From positions 11,247,213 through 11,311,212 of the forward strand of contig NC_092574.1 in the NCBI RefSeq assembly GCF_037975245.1: a stretch of 64,000 nucleotides of DNA, read 5' to 3'. The position numbers and the translations under genes are program-made. Below, in pieces: positions 26,337-39,047 of this stretch. Origin of the DNA: Apostichopus japonicus (taxonomy: Eukaryota > Echinodermata > Holothuroidea > Aspidochirotida > Stichopodidae). The stretch's first letter is position 1. Each line of letters begins with the position of its first letter. The notes under the pieces were generated by a model that searched no databases, had not been told where the DNA came from, and was given only the letters and a program-made list of their open reading frames with translations.

Positions 26337-26436
26337 CAATGGTATCAATGATGAACCTCACTTGAAAGTCTTCCTTATCACACTCTGATTGTACATGATG
26401 GAGGCAGTCCTGGTGTAGGGTGATCTTATTATGAAA
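26337..26436 (-). CDS. Pre-SET exon of the KMT5A-like gene
   Basis: Acceptor TTTTTATGTAG, donor GTAAGA, 100 nt, open. FHNKITLHQDCLHHVQSECD and DFQVRFIIDTIG. The final split glycine continues exactly into RGVFATK of the SET exon, matching the (Fxv)RFI...GRGVFA join of KMT5A-like proteins. Confidence 0.75.
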
Positions 26437-29400
26437 CTACATAAAAAAGAGAGATAACATCACAAAACATTTAAAATCATTAAAACAATACACATGCAAC
26501 GACAATAAAAGCAGTAAGTTAAAAGCAGAAGCAAAACTGGATGATGTCCCATAAGTCGCCGCTTAAGAAATAATTACTACTGTTTAATCTAATAATAGGT
26601 AGAAAGTTTAAAGAAAGAATTCTTTAATATGGTTTGTTTCATTTTTTTTTTTCCATTTTGTATCAGAGACATGTTGCTCTGAAAATGAATATTTGTTAAA
26701 AACAAATTCAAGTGGCAAGGTATGATCCAGAGTAGTTAAGACTCACAGCAACTTTTGATTATTTATAGCTTCCACACCAAAGATAGCCACTATAAGTACC
26801 AGCCATAACTAGTGATTATCTAATGGCAGATGATATTTCCTTTTGCACAAGTGTAGAATCCAAATTCATTTATAATCAAATGAGTTATTGGTTAAATGAT
26901 AAAAAACAGGTTGGAGTGGAAATTTACCCTTATAAAATGGGAGTTTTCATTTGCATTCAGTAATTTATGTTGTTATTTTGAGGTTAATAGTAAGGGGCTG
27001 GTTTAGAAAATATCATGGTCCATGGTAGCCCCCTACTTTAAAGGTACAGAAATATTGCAGCACTCTATCAGTACCTGTTGGCCAATAGCCGGCTGTATGT
27101 TTAAAGTGAGGTTTTGCAGCTGATAAACTTTTGCAGAACTTTGCTTAAAACTAACTTGTTAGTTTTGTTGAAATACCAACAAAGACATCATGGTGAAATT
27201 TGCAAAATGTAGAGATAATTGTTTATAGACCTAACTTGATCAGTACCTCTAAACAAAATTGTGATCTCTAGAGTGACTCACCATGAACCAACTGGAATAT
27301 GCCCTCAACAATTAGCCTTGAATATATAAACATTTTTTGCACAGTAAATGTGTGAAGAAATTCTAGTTTCTGTATGGGACTGAAGTTACTGTTACATTTT
27401 CTTGAAAGTAATTATCAAAATATATGAAAATGCATTTAAGAAGTAGAAGCTTCTATACTATGTTTTCATTCATCAACATTTTGGCAGTTTGAGAAGATAA
27501 CAGGTCATTTTGTCCCACTACCAGTTTGCACACTACCAGTGTGCCTCCCAAGTAGAAATCCTTTCAAATTCCCAAGTACCTAACAGTTTGCCTCCTCACA
27601 TCTATCCAATGTGTACTTTTAAAAATTGCCAGATGCTGTTATGAATATTCAAATATTAGGATTAACTCTCAGATATTAGTGACAAAATGTCATGTTCAGC
27701 AAATTTAGAGTGGAATATCATATGTTCAGACAGGTACTTTATTGCTGAGAAGTGATGAAGGTTAAATGTGGGTCATCAACATGCATAAATTTGATGTGAT
27801 TTAAGTAACAATGAAGTTTTACTTTCATTGTTTAGATATAAAAAGTTGTAAATAAGGACAATGTTCCACATGAACAATTTACTTAAATGTTAAATGGCAC
27901 AGGCCTTGGCAACTCATGAACATATGCCATCAATGCCAACAACCAATCAGGTGATGAGCTGAGACTTGTAATCACATCAGCAACTTAAAGGAATTAAACC
28001 AATGCTCCCCTTTAAGATCACTACTCTCAGCTAATTCATCAGAGTCATCTAGGCACCTGATAGACAACAGCAATAGGACAAACCAAACTTTTCAAACCTA
28101 CTTTTCTAATATCAAATATCACCTGTACTCATGTACACATTCCATCAATGACAAGGACCATGTGTCGAGCTGAGACTTGCAATCTCATCCACTCAGAAAG
28201 GATAATTAATATTCATCATATAAGTAAGATATTTTGTAACATTTTAGTTCAATAACACTATTTTCATTTTTAAGATGTAATGGCTGAATTGTATGCATTT
28301 ATGATGGTATTTCTTTGCTCTACCATGTGGTGAGCAAGTTGAGCAGGAGCCAGTAGGAGTCAGCCTAGCTAGAAGTTAACCTTAGACAAAACAAAAATGA
28401 TAATTTGCATGCAGAGAGGAAAAATGTTCTTTTTCAATCAGTTTAGTTACTGAAATATAATGGAATATATGCATTCGTACTGTCCAACAAACATGTCATT
28501 TTGGGGTTCAATTTTTGTAAATTTTATTTTGAATTCATCAATCTTTTTCTTCATTAGGATCACAACAGGAAAATGAGCATTTTATCCACTTGTGTAATCT
28601 TTGTATGGACAGTTGCCTAGTGGCCCTGGGCATGCTGAGTGAGACCTGCCCCAGCTGCCCTACTAAATTGGGAGGGTCATAAGGAGAGGAGAATTGTTTT
28701 CAACAAGGAAAACTAGCTAGACTTAAATGTCAATATGGTACTATCCATGATTAGACTCTTGCTGGTAATTGTTAAGGAATAATTCATGTTTATAGATTTT
28801 GTGTAGTTTCATGAATGAAAGTTTTTTGGATCACCTAATGACGGCATCAGCAGTGGGTTTGGAAAGTGGGTGGCCAAATTTGAATCTTCTCACTTAACAA
28901 GTACATCAGTGGCGCACAAAGCATGATATTTTCTTTGGATCACACAAATAGCTGCATAGAGCCTTGATGTCTGAATAAGGGGCAGGGGTCTAAGGGGAGG
29001 GGTGTCCATAGCTTATTTCCCAGATTTAGCCATGTGTTTGGCTCTGAAATTATGGTATCTGCATAAAGTGAATCAGAGAAACAAAACTGAAGGTTTTGGG
29101 GAAAAGTGCAATGGTCCACCCTTTCTTACCTTCCCTCCTCCCTCCCATGTTATCCAATCCATCCCCCCCCCTCCCTATCACACCTTCTCATGTTATAGAT
29201 GTTTAGTGGGACAAGATTAAAGTAGAAGGCAGATACTGAGATACCAATAGATTAGCACTAAAAATTGGAAACGCAAACTAACATGGCCAAAGCTATTTGT
29301 TATAGGCCTCAGTAAACCAAGCCCAATCACTAATATTCATGAGTTGTGCACCAAAACAATAGGGATCACCAACTTCCCAACTTATTAACCAAGTATGGTA

Positions 29401-29556
29401 TCACTCTAGTATGCATTTTGTAGAGATATTTTGTTCACAAGCTCATTGTCACATACACACCCAGACACCAACTTGATTGCATAAAGTTTAGTTGCCTCCA
29501 GTATGGGAAGTAATTAACAAGGAGCCAATCAATTGTTTCAAGACAATACAACTCAC
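26437..29556. other. Intron-like stretch, no feature seen
   Basis: AT-rich, presumed intron of the minus-strand SET gene. No convincing exon or repeat array. Two C-rich patches near 29120 and 29165. Confidence 0.4.
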
Positions 29557-29627
29557 TGTGTATGGTGTTGTCTCCTTCTTCAGCATCATAACTACTGTGT
29601 TTATATCTTCGGCATCAATAATTTTGT
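29557..29627 (-). CDS. Exon of the KMT5A-like gene (71 nt)
   Basis: Acceptor TTTTATATAG, donor GTGAGT. DKIIDAEDINTVVMMLKKET then TPYT. The phase (2 in, 0 out) fits both flanking exons. No domain recognised. Confidence 0.6.
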
Positions 29628-30543
29628 CTATATAAAAGAAAAATATGTAATGACAACCTAGACCAGTAGAAATATCATGGCTTGCTTGCACTACTGATCA
29701 TTATTTCGCTTGAAATGATAGTTAGTGTGAAGTTTTCATTGTTTACCAACAATTAATCACATAATTAAATTAGTAAGGAATGAGTTTGCATATGATTAAC
29801 CACCAATAGAAATGACTTCCTTGCCAAAAATGAGCTATTAGCCACAAAAGTTGTTATTAATTAACTTTTACTAAAAAGTGCAAATTGTTCAAATCTGCAT
29901 TGTTGATTAAGTAATGATCATAGTCATATTTACATGGGTTCAATCCAAATGGAAAAAAATAAACCAATGTTATAGCCATACAGGAATTAACATTCTAGTT
30001 TAGCAAATTTAACAAAATGGTAAAATATTCTCCAATATGATAATTTCTCACTGGTACATGTTATCACCTACAGTAATCAACCAAGAAAATTTGGTAAACA
30101 AACCACAATTATTAAATGTAACAGTCAATGCTATGTTTTTGGACTAATTGGCATAAGAATGGAATGATCCACACAACACAAATACAACTTTATGAAATGT
30201 AACAAAACATTCCCCCAATTATTGGCATGTAGAAATCTTGTATTGGTCCATAAAATTTGTTTTTACATTTTATGTTTGAGTTATAATAAAGTTTTCAAAT
30301 TTTGGTAAGGTCAATTTATGTTGTACAGCAGCACATTCCATGCTTGATGAAATTGTACCTACTTTATAGTTGTGTATATATTGAAAACTTAATTCATAAT
30401 TAATTTATGGTACCAACAATCCAACATAACATGGCATATTGGCTCATTTAACTATATAACCCAAGATTCCATTATAAGACATACACACACACATAATCAC
30501 ACAAAAACATGCAGACTTCACTATGTCTGATCAAACCTCTCAC

Positions 30544-30632
30544 CTCTAATCTAGGATTTTAACTTTCTTGCTGGTCTCTTCGCACAAGTCCCTTGAATGA
30601 TGATCTTTGAGCTTTGCATGGTGATTATCACA
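30544..30632 (-). pseudogene. Probable exon of the KMT5A-like gene with TAG
   Basis: Acceptor TTTATTTTCAG, donor GTGAGA, 89 nt. The phase-compatible frame reads CAKRPARKLKS, then TAG (30551-30553), IRD. The other frames also contain stops. Possibly not a true exon; it is supported mainly by splice sites and phase. Confidence 0.45.
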
Positions 30633-33366
30633 CTGAAAATAAACAAGGTTTGAGGTTATAATGATGCATTCATAGTTTTAAACAGCGATGGACAACTTTT
30701 CTGGGAGTCCTCCTGTTCCAAAGTTTAATCTTTCCCTACCCCTCCTCCACACCCGTACCCACCATTCCCCAATAGCCTCCTTTACTCTCTTCTGCCCCCT
30801 CCCATACAACATGACAGGGAAAACTTGTAATACATGACTCGTAGACTGCTTCATTAACACTACTATGCCAAGAGTTTTAAAATGTCTTTGAATCCTAATT
30901 GTCACAAGCAGTTGACAAACTGTCCATACTTATCATGCCTTATCGATAACACAATGGCAATCCAATATTTGCAAATATTTAAGTACAATCACAAACAACA
31001 TTAGCAATGGCAATACATCCAGGCCAGCCAAGTTGGTGTCATCAACAAAAATCAAAATTATGTTTCAACTGGATTCTCGACACTGATATTCTTGTCCTGG
31101 CCTTCACTCTGATTCTGACATGGCTTGGACTCAGGACACGTTGACTTGGACTTGATTTTGGACAAGTGAACCTGGCTTAGAGCCCTGCTATATGCCTCAC
31201 TATTGGTTGCTCAGATCATATTAATTAGGTCACATGGGAAAATACTATATTTTATGAATTTTTAAATGGTAAATCTGAACTTCTTCAAATTGGCTGGCCT
31301 GGAGATACTGCTGCTGAAGTTGTGATTTTACTTAGATATTTGTAAAACATTAGATTGCCATGATTGTAGTTGTATAAACAATGATGAACCATATATAAAA
31401 GTGCTTTTCCAATGTAACAGCATGTTGGGCAAGGAAATGACAGCTACTGTAAAAAGGAAAGAGAACAGAATTAAAAATTACAGGACAAACATGAAATTAC
31501 AACCACAAAAATTACAGAAACACATTCAACATTAATCAATAAGAAAAGCCACTGTAAGCTTGGATAAAAACAGTTCAGCACTGCAAGCAACAATTCCTGC
31601 TTTCCTGAAATGATGCAAGTGAAAGATAGTATAATTGACCCATGAACAGGAATTCCGATTCACAGCCTGACTGGACAAGCATAGCCAATGTTAGCTCACA
31701 CATATAGTGACGTCTGTATGAAAAAATAATCAGAAATGCCTGCATGCATATAGCCACAACCAAAGATGAACAAATCATCAAACAAGAACATGAATAAGTA
31801 AATTCAGCCTGAGAGTTGATGATGGGGATATTTTAGGTTACAAACCAAAATTATCATCAACTCATGCACCAGTGCTCAACCTCTGACCAGTGAGAACTGC
31901 TTAGGCATACCTGATATTTATATAGGCTATCATTAATAAGAGAAAGCTGAACTTGGTCTGTCATTTCTCCATAACCTCAATTTTCGAGACTCACAAAACA
32001 CACATCATTTCTATTCATAGCAGACATAACTCAAGTATCCATAGGACTCAGTCTGCCCTTTTACAGATGTCATGAAAATCCCTTTCTACTGTAACCCCTC
32101 TACTTCACCAATTTCTGGAAGGACCACTTTCATCATGCCACAAATGAGCTTTCTGCCAAAGTCTAACTGGACATACAATATATGGCCAAAAGGCTAGGTA
32201 ATTAAACTACTGATGAACAGGACACTCTTGTCAAAATGCAAACATTCTACAGCCTCTGATATGGCAAGGTTCATCCTTGGCTTGCACAATGACAGACTGA
32301 CTACCCATATCAGAGATATTCATTCCTACAATCTGACCAAGGATAATAAACCATACTCACTGTCTCAGACTGGAACTGTTTGTAAGTTGATCCTTAACTG
32401 CTCCAACCATCTGTGAGTCTACCTAGGTCCCCATCTATCAGTCCTGAGACAAGAGACACACCCCTTCACAGACCATACTTTGCTATAATAATGTTAATTA
32501 GTTCATTTTTCATTGCTATTTTATGTCTATTTGAAACTCATCAGTTCAACAATGTTATATGCTTTGAGGATGAATTTGAAAATTATGTCAACAAACATCA
32601 CCTTTTTTACAAAATATTTAATCAAGGCATAATAGCGCAACTGATGAATTTGATTTGGTATCCACCATGTTGTACGATATCAATATTTAAGCAGGTAATC
32701 ATTTAAACACTTTAAGATGGCAGCAAAATGAATTGATTAGCTGCAAACTCTCCTGTCCATCAAAAAATCACTGCAATATGCCATATATTCAAGTCACAAT
32801 TCATTCTCTGAATACTTTATTTCAACATACTTCCATCTATTTCTATCTGCAGGTTTTCCTTCCAGTGTGTCATCACTTAAATTCTTTACCCTAGTCGCCA
32901 TCAAAATCTGAGTAACTACTGTACAGTATAGGATTGCCCCTCTGTGAAGATACAAATAAATTAAAACATGGTAACTATCTTAGAAACTTACATGATGGGT
33001 TATTCAATACATTATGGGTCCAAAAGTGTGGCATTTTGATAAAATATTTACTTTCAAAATTTAATAAAAGTATTGTGAGTAAATATTATGACATAAAAAT
33101 AGTATTTTTTATTGCATGTGCTACCAAGACACCAAGCTCACTATCTCCAAGTTAATAAAAGTCTTCAGTCTCAAAACCTGGTTTGATTATACATATTAGC
33201 TTCACCTTTTTATAACATTTCATACTATTAGTATTATCTCAACACAAATTTGTTACAGTACTTGGCTATCAAAGATTTCAATAACTATCAGGGTTGAAAC
33301 TGAAATTTCTTTACTTTTCCAGGATTTTCCACTGGACAAATCAAAGTTATCCACTGTTGAATAAAG

Positions 33367-33605
33367 TTACTGACTGACTGGAGTAACATCACACAACACA
33401 AAACATGGTCTAGCCACTTACAACATCTTCAGATCAAGATGGAATAGAGTTCCTGACTGACTGGAGTCAAATCACACAATATGAAACATGGTCTAGCCAC
33501 TTAAAATACTGCATCTTTAGATCTAACAGGTGAGACCTTGTGAACTGTGAAGGGTTATTTCTAACAGGAGACCTTTTGAACCGTGAAGGGTTATATCTGA
33601 AAGTA
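33367..33605. repeat. Two adjacent short tandem repeats
   Basis: First: CTGACTGACTGGAGTAACATCACACAACACAAAACATGGTCTAGCCACTTA repeats at about 33370 and 33452. Second: AACAGGTGAGACCTTGTGAACTGTGAAGGGTTATTTCT repeats at about 33526 and 33564. Confidence 0.8.
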
Positions 33606-33841
33606 ACTTGCAATAAAAGTACTTTTGATTAAGGGCAGAAGTACAGGATGCTACTACAATTCCATGCTGATTGAGCAGAAAAGGAGAGAGCTAGATGCTG
33701 TCATTCAAATTGGAAGAAGAATGTGAGTTCCTTAATAGAAAAAGGCAGTAATTTTACTTGTCAAAATATTAGAACTTTACTTCTTACATTGTGTGAATAT
33801 GATACTTTTCACAAACATTTGCTACTTACATTTGTCCTCAC

Positions 33842-33969
33842 TAGTACTTAAGCCGCAATCTTTGGCCTTTGTCCTTCACCTGGTGTTGCCTGGCTACATG
33901 GTGTGCAAGGTAGAGGACATGCTTCCCACAACTGACACACTGTATTGCACATCTATTCTCCATATTTGC
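33842..33969 (-). CDS. Zinc-finger exon of the KMT5A-like gene
   Basis: Acceptor TTCTCCTATAG, donor GTGAGG, 128 nt, open. MENRCAIQCVSCGKHVLYLA then HHVARQHQVKDKGQRL: a C-x2-C-x9-H-x4-H arrangement like a C2H2 finger. Phase 0 in and 2 out match neighbours. Confidence 0.6.
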
Positions 33970-34173
33970 CTATAGGAGAATATACGAGAATAAAAAAAAT
34001 TGCTGTATCAAAGATTATATGAGATTCTGTATGGAAGGATCGATAAACATTTTGCCTGTGAGTCAAGAAAAGTATCTCAATGGGACATGATTAAAGTAAT
34101 CGTGTGTTGAAGCGGTGAAGCCTTGAGAAAAGTGAGGCAAAGAGCCAGATCATTTATAAGTCGTCATACTTAC

Positions 34174-34313
34174 ATTGTCCATTCGACTTTGCAAACGGAA
34201 TTTGATTTCACCCATTTTTCCGAAAGAGTAGGTGTACTTTTCACAAGAGAGACATGTTATGGTGACCAGATCAGAGTAGTAATTACTATACTTCTGACTT
34301 ATAAGAACCAACT
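34174..34313 (-). CDS. First visible exon of the KMT5A-like gene (CxxC)
   Basis: Acceptor ATGTTTCAG, donor GTAAGT, 140 nt, open. YSNYYSDLVTITCLSCEKYT and YSFGKMGEIKFRLQSRMDN. CLSC resembles the CVSC of the next exon, suggesting a repeated zinc-binding unit. It ends in phase 0, matching the next exon. The start codon is not identified. Confidence 0.5.
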
Positions 34314-34359
34314 CTGAAACATTTTCTCGCCTCTTATGAACAAGTGGAGTGCTTTATGC

Positions 34360-34425
34360 AACTTTTAATGTCTGGAAAGTGTCATTTCCGGTATCAGAGA
34401 AGCATATGGCAAACATTTTCTTGCT
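34360..34425 (+). mobile_element. Fragment of the 4.2-kb MITE family
   Basis: GTCTGGAAAGTGTCATTTCC...GGCAAACATTTTCTTG matches GCCTGGGAAGTGCCATTTCC...GGCATTTTCGGCCAAAGTTTTCTTG inside the element at 4231-4528. Confidence 0.55.
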
Positions 34426-35199
34426 TGTATTATTTTAGTGCTCCACTCAGATAGTGTCATAGTTGTCCCAGGAAAATGCAGTGAAGAAGCAACCCGCCCT
34501 CCACCTTCCACCCCACTCCCCTCCCTCTTTCCACACACCTACTTTTGTGTAATATTTCCATATTAGTCTGTGCATGCAGTTTTCAGTTAATGTTGCAAAG
34601 TGGGTAGTAGATTATGCAGGATAACAGATCCCACCTTATGAAGTGAGAGTGCAAACAGTTTGATGCATATCTACATTCAGTCACATATTGTCATCAATAG
34701 ATGAGATGTTATCACGAGTAGTGGCTTGAGTGTGTTGGATTGCCTACAAAGCTTTGTCCAAACATGGTAAATGAATATCATTAGGCCTTTAAATCATAGT
34801 TGAGTAAATTTATGCAAATTGCCTGTAATTAAAGTTACTATCCAGAACATACCTGGCTATAGGCTTTGGCCTAGCCTACCTCAAGACTCAGATTACTGGC
34901 TAGGCTTTAGCCTGCTTTACTGCTTAGGCCCTATACCCTTTTGCCACACTAACTTGTACATTGTTGGGAATATGTTGCAAATGGAGAATGTGTTTGAATA
35001 TTTGTACAATTCTAGTAGATATATTAATAGACTGAAATATTGTAGGCTTCGTTATGACCTAGGCGAACCTACGTTAGAATCTTACTCTTCAGTCTGGAAA
35101 GAACTGTGACCATACGCCAAAGAAATACGCCAAGGTGGATGTGGTTTTGTTCTGTATTTGTACGCCACACTATCTAAGCGGAGCACCACCATCGGTTGG

Positions 35200-35345
35200 C
35201 GCGGAGCGTACACAAAAAGTTTTGGTCAATAATGCCTCCCAGATCGCAGGAAATGGCACTTCCCGGACCATATAACTTACATCTGTATATAATTGTATAT
35301 TTGGAGGTTTCGTGTAATGAAAATTTGGGTGAAATCATCATGCGT
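35200..35345 (-). mobile_element. Fragment of the 4.2-kb MITE family, reversed
   Basis: AATGCCTCCCAGATCGCAGGAAATGGCACTTCCCGG is the reverse-strand match of the interior of the element at 4231-4528. Short TACGCCA words recur around it (35110-35610). Confidence 0.6.
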
Positions 35346-36142
35346 AATGGGGATAGTAATATATTAGTACCACCCTGGAACACATCACATGACCCTCCAT
35401 GCATGGTACGCATGTATTTACTGTGTGAAAGTTTCTCCAGATTTATTTAACTCGATGGTGTGAACCATGTTGCGTCACTTGCACTGTGGCGGCTGAATTT
35501 TCCTCCACGCTTACGTGATACGCCACGCCAACTGTCGTACTTTTCCCTGGGGCAGTAATGTACGCCGTATGCCAAATTTATTGGCGTACACTTCCATACG
35601 CCAAAGATCTTTGTGTGAAAGGTCGTACTTTCCAGTATGGCTCTTCAGTAGACCAAGGGCAAGGTAGGCTATGTAAATGTCATCTTCAGTTATTCTGGCA
35701 TGTGGATCTATCGTTAGGGATAAAGGATAAAGAAGGATAAAGACAAGTAAAATGCGGTGGTGATAATTGCTGTCATTAGGCTTAAGTCATTTCGCATCCA
35801 AAAGGACAGCCGTATAGCTAGTCTAGGCCTAGGGGCCTACAGTAGGCTAACTAGCCTACATCCAACTTTCCAAGGTCCAGTGAATAACAATACAGCACTA
35901 CTCACTAGATCATTAGATGGGCAGACGACACTAAAGTAATTATATTCCTATGTAAATGCTTCTGCTATCGCTTCTTAATAATTACCTGTGAAGCTGCAGT
36001 ACACTGCCACATTTTTGGCGAAATGCGGCACACGATATCACCATTTGGAGTGATTTATGTAAACTTTATCACTTTAGTTATGTCAAAGGCATACCGCATG
36101 TGTTTGTACTTCGCGCTGGTACTTTCTTGCCGTACAAAGCAA

Positions 36143-36255
36143 GGCTGAGGTTAGTTCCGAGGTGCCATAGGAATACTAGTGAGGGCTTTTGAAAACGGAA
36201 GTACGTCACAGTTCAACTTCCCTGTTGTCGAAACACCTTGGAACTAACCTCAGCC
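36143..36255. repeat. 113-bp foldback with 22-bp arms
   Basis: GGCTGAGGTTAGTTCCGAGGTG (36143-36164) pairs with CACCTTGGAACTAACCTCAGCC (36234-36255), 21 of 22 positions. The 69-base interior is unique. It looks like a tiny MITE. Confidence 0.8.
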
Positions 36256-36313
36256 ATTGCATAACAACAACAAAAACTGTACTGTACTTTCTCCACCCAT
36301 ATCTTTTAATCAG
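36252..36313. repeat. 62-bp direct repeat, first copy
   Basis: AGCCATTGCATAACAACAAC to CTTTTAATCAG recurs almost identically at 37220-37281, 968 bp on. The first copy adjoins the right arm of the foldback at 36143-36255. Confidence 0.85.
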
Positions 36314-36551
36314 GTATGTTTATGTTGTTCCCAGTTCAGGGGTAATAATAAGAAAGATGTAGGGACTTGCTAGGGTATAAATTAACACTCGTAATGTAGT
36401 TAGGGTTTGGTATTCTTGAAATTACTTTTGAACGTTAATTCTTGTTCGATGAGTAATTGGGCATATTCAGACTCAACAGGGGAAAGGGGTTTTGCGAGTG
36501 TCGTAACGTAACTTCACACATACTGTAGTCAAATCACTTAGTATAGTCAGT

Positions 36552-37022
36552 ATTGCGAAGTTCGCCATACTGCGAAGTTCGGGCACCCTAAGAAATACAC
36601 GATTTTCACCATGAAAACCTACAGGAAGAGCCAAATTTCACCAAAAAGTACGAAGCTACAGTTATTTTCTCTCCAAAATGACCCGTGTGCAAGAAATTAC
36701 TTACATATTTGTCAATAAAATGACGAAGATCTATGAAGTCTGTTATAATTACTGAAAGAGCAACAGCGCCACCAATTTTTACCAGCGCCACACTGTAAGT
36801 TGCGTGGCCGAAATTCGCAATACTCTAGCAAGAAATACCAGTTCCACAATCACGAAGAATCTTCTTGGAAAACAACGTGAAAACAGTTTGCAGGAAAGAA
36901 AGTTTGGCCGTGTATCGTACTATAACAAAATTCTCCCACCATATGAAGTATATTTTCAAATGATTTATACCAGAAGATTTAGTTTTGGGGTGTTTTAAGT
37001 CTTAAGTGGGCGAACTTCGAAG
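36552..37022. mobile_element. Possible DNA element with CGAAGTTCGCC ends
   Basis: GCGAAGTTCGCC near 36555 is the inverse of GGGCGAACTTCG near 37009. A second direct GCGAAGTTCG lies at 36573. No transposase frame. Assignment is tentative. Confidence 0.4.
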
Positions 37023-37219
37023 TCACCATCCTACTGTTCAAGTCAGCGACGCGTATTAAATAAGATCATTGTGAATAACATTATGTGTAAGTAATACTGC
37101 TACTTCTTCTATTTGTTTTCCATTCATTATTCGTTTAGCCTTATTCATTGTTTCATGTAAACACTCTGTAAACCGAGGGTTCCAGAGAGGGTGAATGACC
37201 AAACCCTGCTTTATTATCA

Positions 37220-37281
37220 AGCCATTGCATAACAACAACAAAAACTGTACTGTACTTTCTCCACCAATATCTTTTAATCAG
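37220..37281. repeat. 62-bp direct repeat, second copy
   Basis: Second copy of 36252-36313, followed at once by another CTTTTAATCAG. Confidence 0.85.
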
Positions 37282-37364
37282 CTTTTAATCAGTCAATAAG
37301 AGGAAGGCTACGCCCTGGGCGGAAACCGGTGGGACACCCCAGCTCGAACTATTGGACCGGGGTA

Positions 37365-37595
37365 ACACTAGTGTATAGTCAGTACATACAGCTGCGGTCA
37401 ATACCCACAACACAGTTTACAAACGATTCAGCGATGGACATCGCAGGTCCAGCCAAAGATAACATTTACGGTATCACGTTTCATTATTGTACTGTCTGCA
37501 TTTTGTAGCGACACAAACAAAACGTCACTTGCAAGCAACAGAAAGTTAACTTTTCAGATGGCCGCACGTGGTTTGGGGCGAGTCTTCAATGCCTT
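37365..37595 (+). repeat. Dispersed 225-bp repeat, second copy
   Basis: Same orientation as the copy at 1892-2115. It starts ACACTAGTGTATAGTCAGTACATACAGC and ends GGGGCGAGTCTTCAATGCCTT. Confidence 0.85.
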
Positions 37596-37797
37596 GTTCT
37601 GAAATACAATTTACCACTTCATAACCTCGATTTAGCTAATTGCATCTGCCAAACTAAGTAAGTAGCTGCAGTAGGCCTGAATGTTATACTACGATTATAA
37701 TCGTCCCTGGTTGAAGTCACCCAAGCTTTGCGCTTCTGTTGGTCCGGCCCATCCTCGAATGCTAGGTATTCGTCGTGAAATGAAACTGTAGGTGACC

Positions 37798-38160
37798 AGT
37801 GGCGTAGGAAGGTACATTTGAGTGGGGGGCTGAAGACTGATGGCCGACCTGGGGAGGGGTCTAAGGGGAGGGGGTGTCCCCCTCCCCTTTGGAATTTGTT
37901 GCATTTCCAGGTGGCCTCAGATGCAATCTGGTGCAATATAGCATGCTTCAACCCACCCACTCCATTTTGTATATAATTTTGCATTATCACCTAGCCTTAG
38001 ATGCAATTTGGTACTCCAAATGAGATTTTTTTTCTCATAAATGGAAATTAAAAAGGGGTTTTCTGACTTGCGAAGTGGGGGGGGGGCGGAATGATACTTC
38101 CGCCCCTCCATATTTTTCACTGGGGGGGGCTGGCACCCCTCCTTGTTCCTACGCCCGTAA
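37798..38160. mobile_element. hAT-like MITE
   Basis: Left end AGTGGCGTAGGAAGG and right end CCTTGTTCCTACGCCCGTAACT form imperfect terminal inverted repeats. G- and C-rich tracts lie inside (GGGGAGGGGTCTAAGGGGAGGGGGTGTCC). A partial copy is at 50500-50577. Class by resemblance of the ends only. Confidence 0.65.
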
Positions 38161-38982
38161 CTTTCACTAATCTATTTGGAAAAAAATATGCTTTTAAGTT
38201 GAAAGACTCAGTAAGGATCAATTAAGTAGAACAAAGATCGTTGCGTGCTGGGTGTAACGATGAAGTTTCCTACATTGGGATGGAAGGGTATCAGGGAGTG
38301 TAGGATTGAGTGGGAAGTTAAATGACGGTGTAACTAAGAAATTAAAAAAAAAATCTTAGTGATAAAATCATTATTGCTTGCTCTTTGCTGATTTAACATT
38401 AATAATTGTCTCTAATCATTAGATATTCCTTTAACAAACGAGGTTCGGTTGGGGAGAGGGGGGGGTACTAAACGGATTGACGGGGAAGAATGATTGGGAG
38501 GCTTTACCACTCTCAATCCAAGTCCCTCTACATCTAAACTCCAGTAAACGTATTGTCATAACGATGTACGTCGAGTGAGTATTGGCAAGGGAACCTACCA
38601 TACACACATGATCAAGTTCAAGGTTGGTGAGCAATCGACTGCGTCCTGTTTACACGTTATCAACTGACCTTGTTTAAGCATGGAAGTAAGGTACGATACG
38701 CGATGGAACATCTGTGAACATCTACAATTACGTTCGATTGCTAAGACATCCTTTATAACATCATACAATACATAGTGGGTATAGTAAATAGCGTAGTGCT
38801 GAAACATGTAGGCCTTTCTCAGCCAACGTTGTTAAGCGAATTGACTTCCGTCTACCTGTGTATGATACAACTGGTGACTCCTTTTACTGTGCAAACTAAC
38901 CTATTTAGTCCTTAGTAATTTAACTGTATTTTTCTTTGCTGGGAAGCAATATTATGTAACCTTGCATGTGAAACGTATAAGA

Positions 38983-39047
38983 TGGATCATATCTCAGTTT
39001 CATACATGGACAACTATTGGCTGCGTCAATTGGATAATCTTAAAAGG
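38983..39047 (+). CDS. Candidate first coding exon, unrecognised
   Basis: ATG then DHISVSYMDNYWLRQLDNLK and a GT donor (GTAATG), ending in phase 2. It reads like a protein start, but joining it to the next candidate exon at 41111 gives an early stop (TAA), so the link is unproven. Could be chance. Confidence 0.25.

Larger units (their letters stand above)
21346..34313 (-). pseudogene. Zinc-finger plus KMT5A-like SET methyltransferase gene, SET exons duplicated, damaged
   Basis: KMT5A/SETD8-type enzymes mono-methylate histone H4 lysine 20. Minus-strand exons in order: 34313-34174 and 33969-33842 (CxxC-type zinc-binding), 30632-30544, 29627-29557, 26436-26337, then SET exons 25551-25393 and 24642-24450, followed by a second SET pair 22962-22803 and 21538-21346. 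All splice phases agree through the first seven exons and within the second pair. SET evidence: DFQVRFIIDTIG joins GRGVFATK, then IRQGDF, EISPEEAS, IDATDTACVAKMVNDEIG, LCLFALKD and GQELRYDYG. Lesions: TAG in the 30.6-kb exon; TAA, TAG and a 1-base deletion in one SET exon; TAG and TAA in its copy; TGA after DLPW in the other. The shared TAG suggests that damage preceded duplication. KMT5A-like genes are expanded in several marine invertebrates. The family call is firm for the SET part, less so for the upstream exons. Confidence 0.78.
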
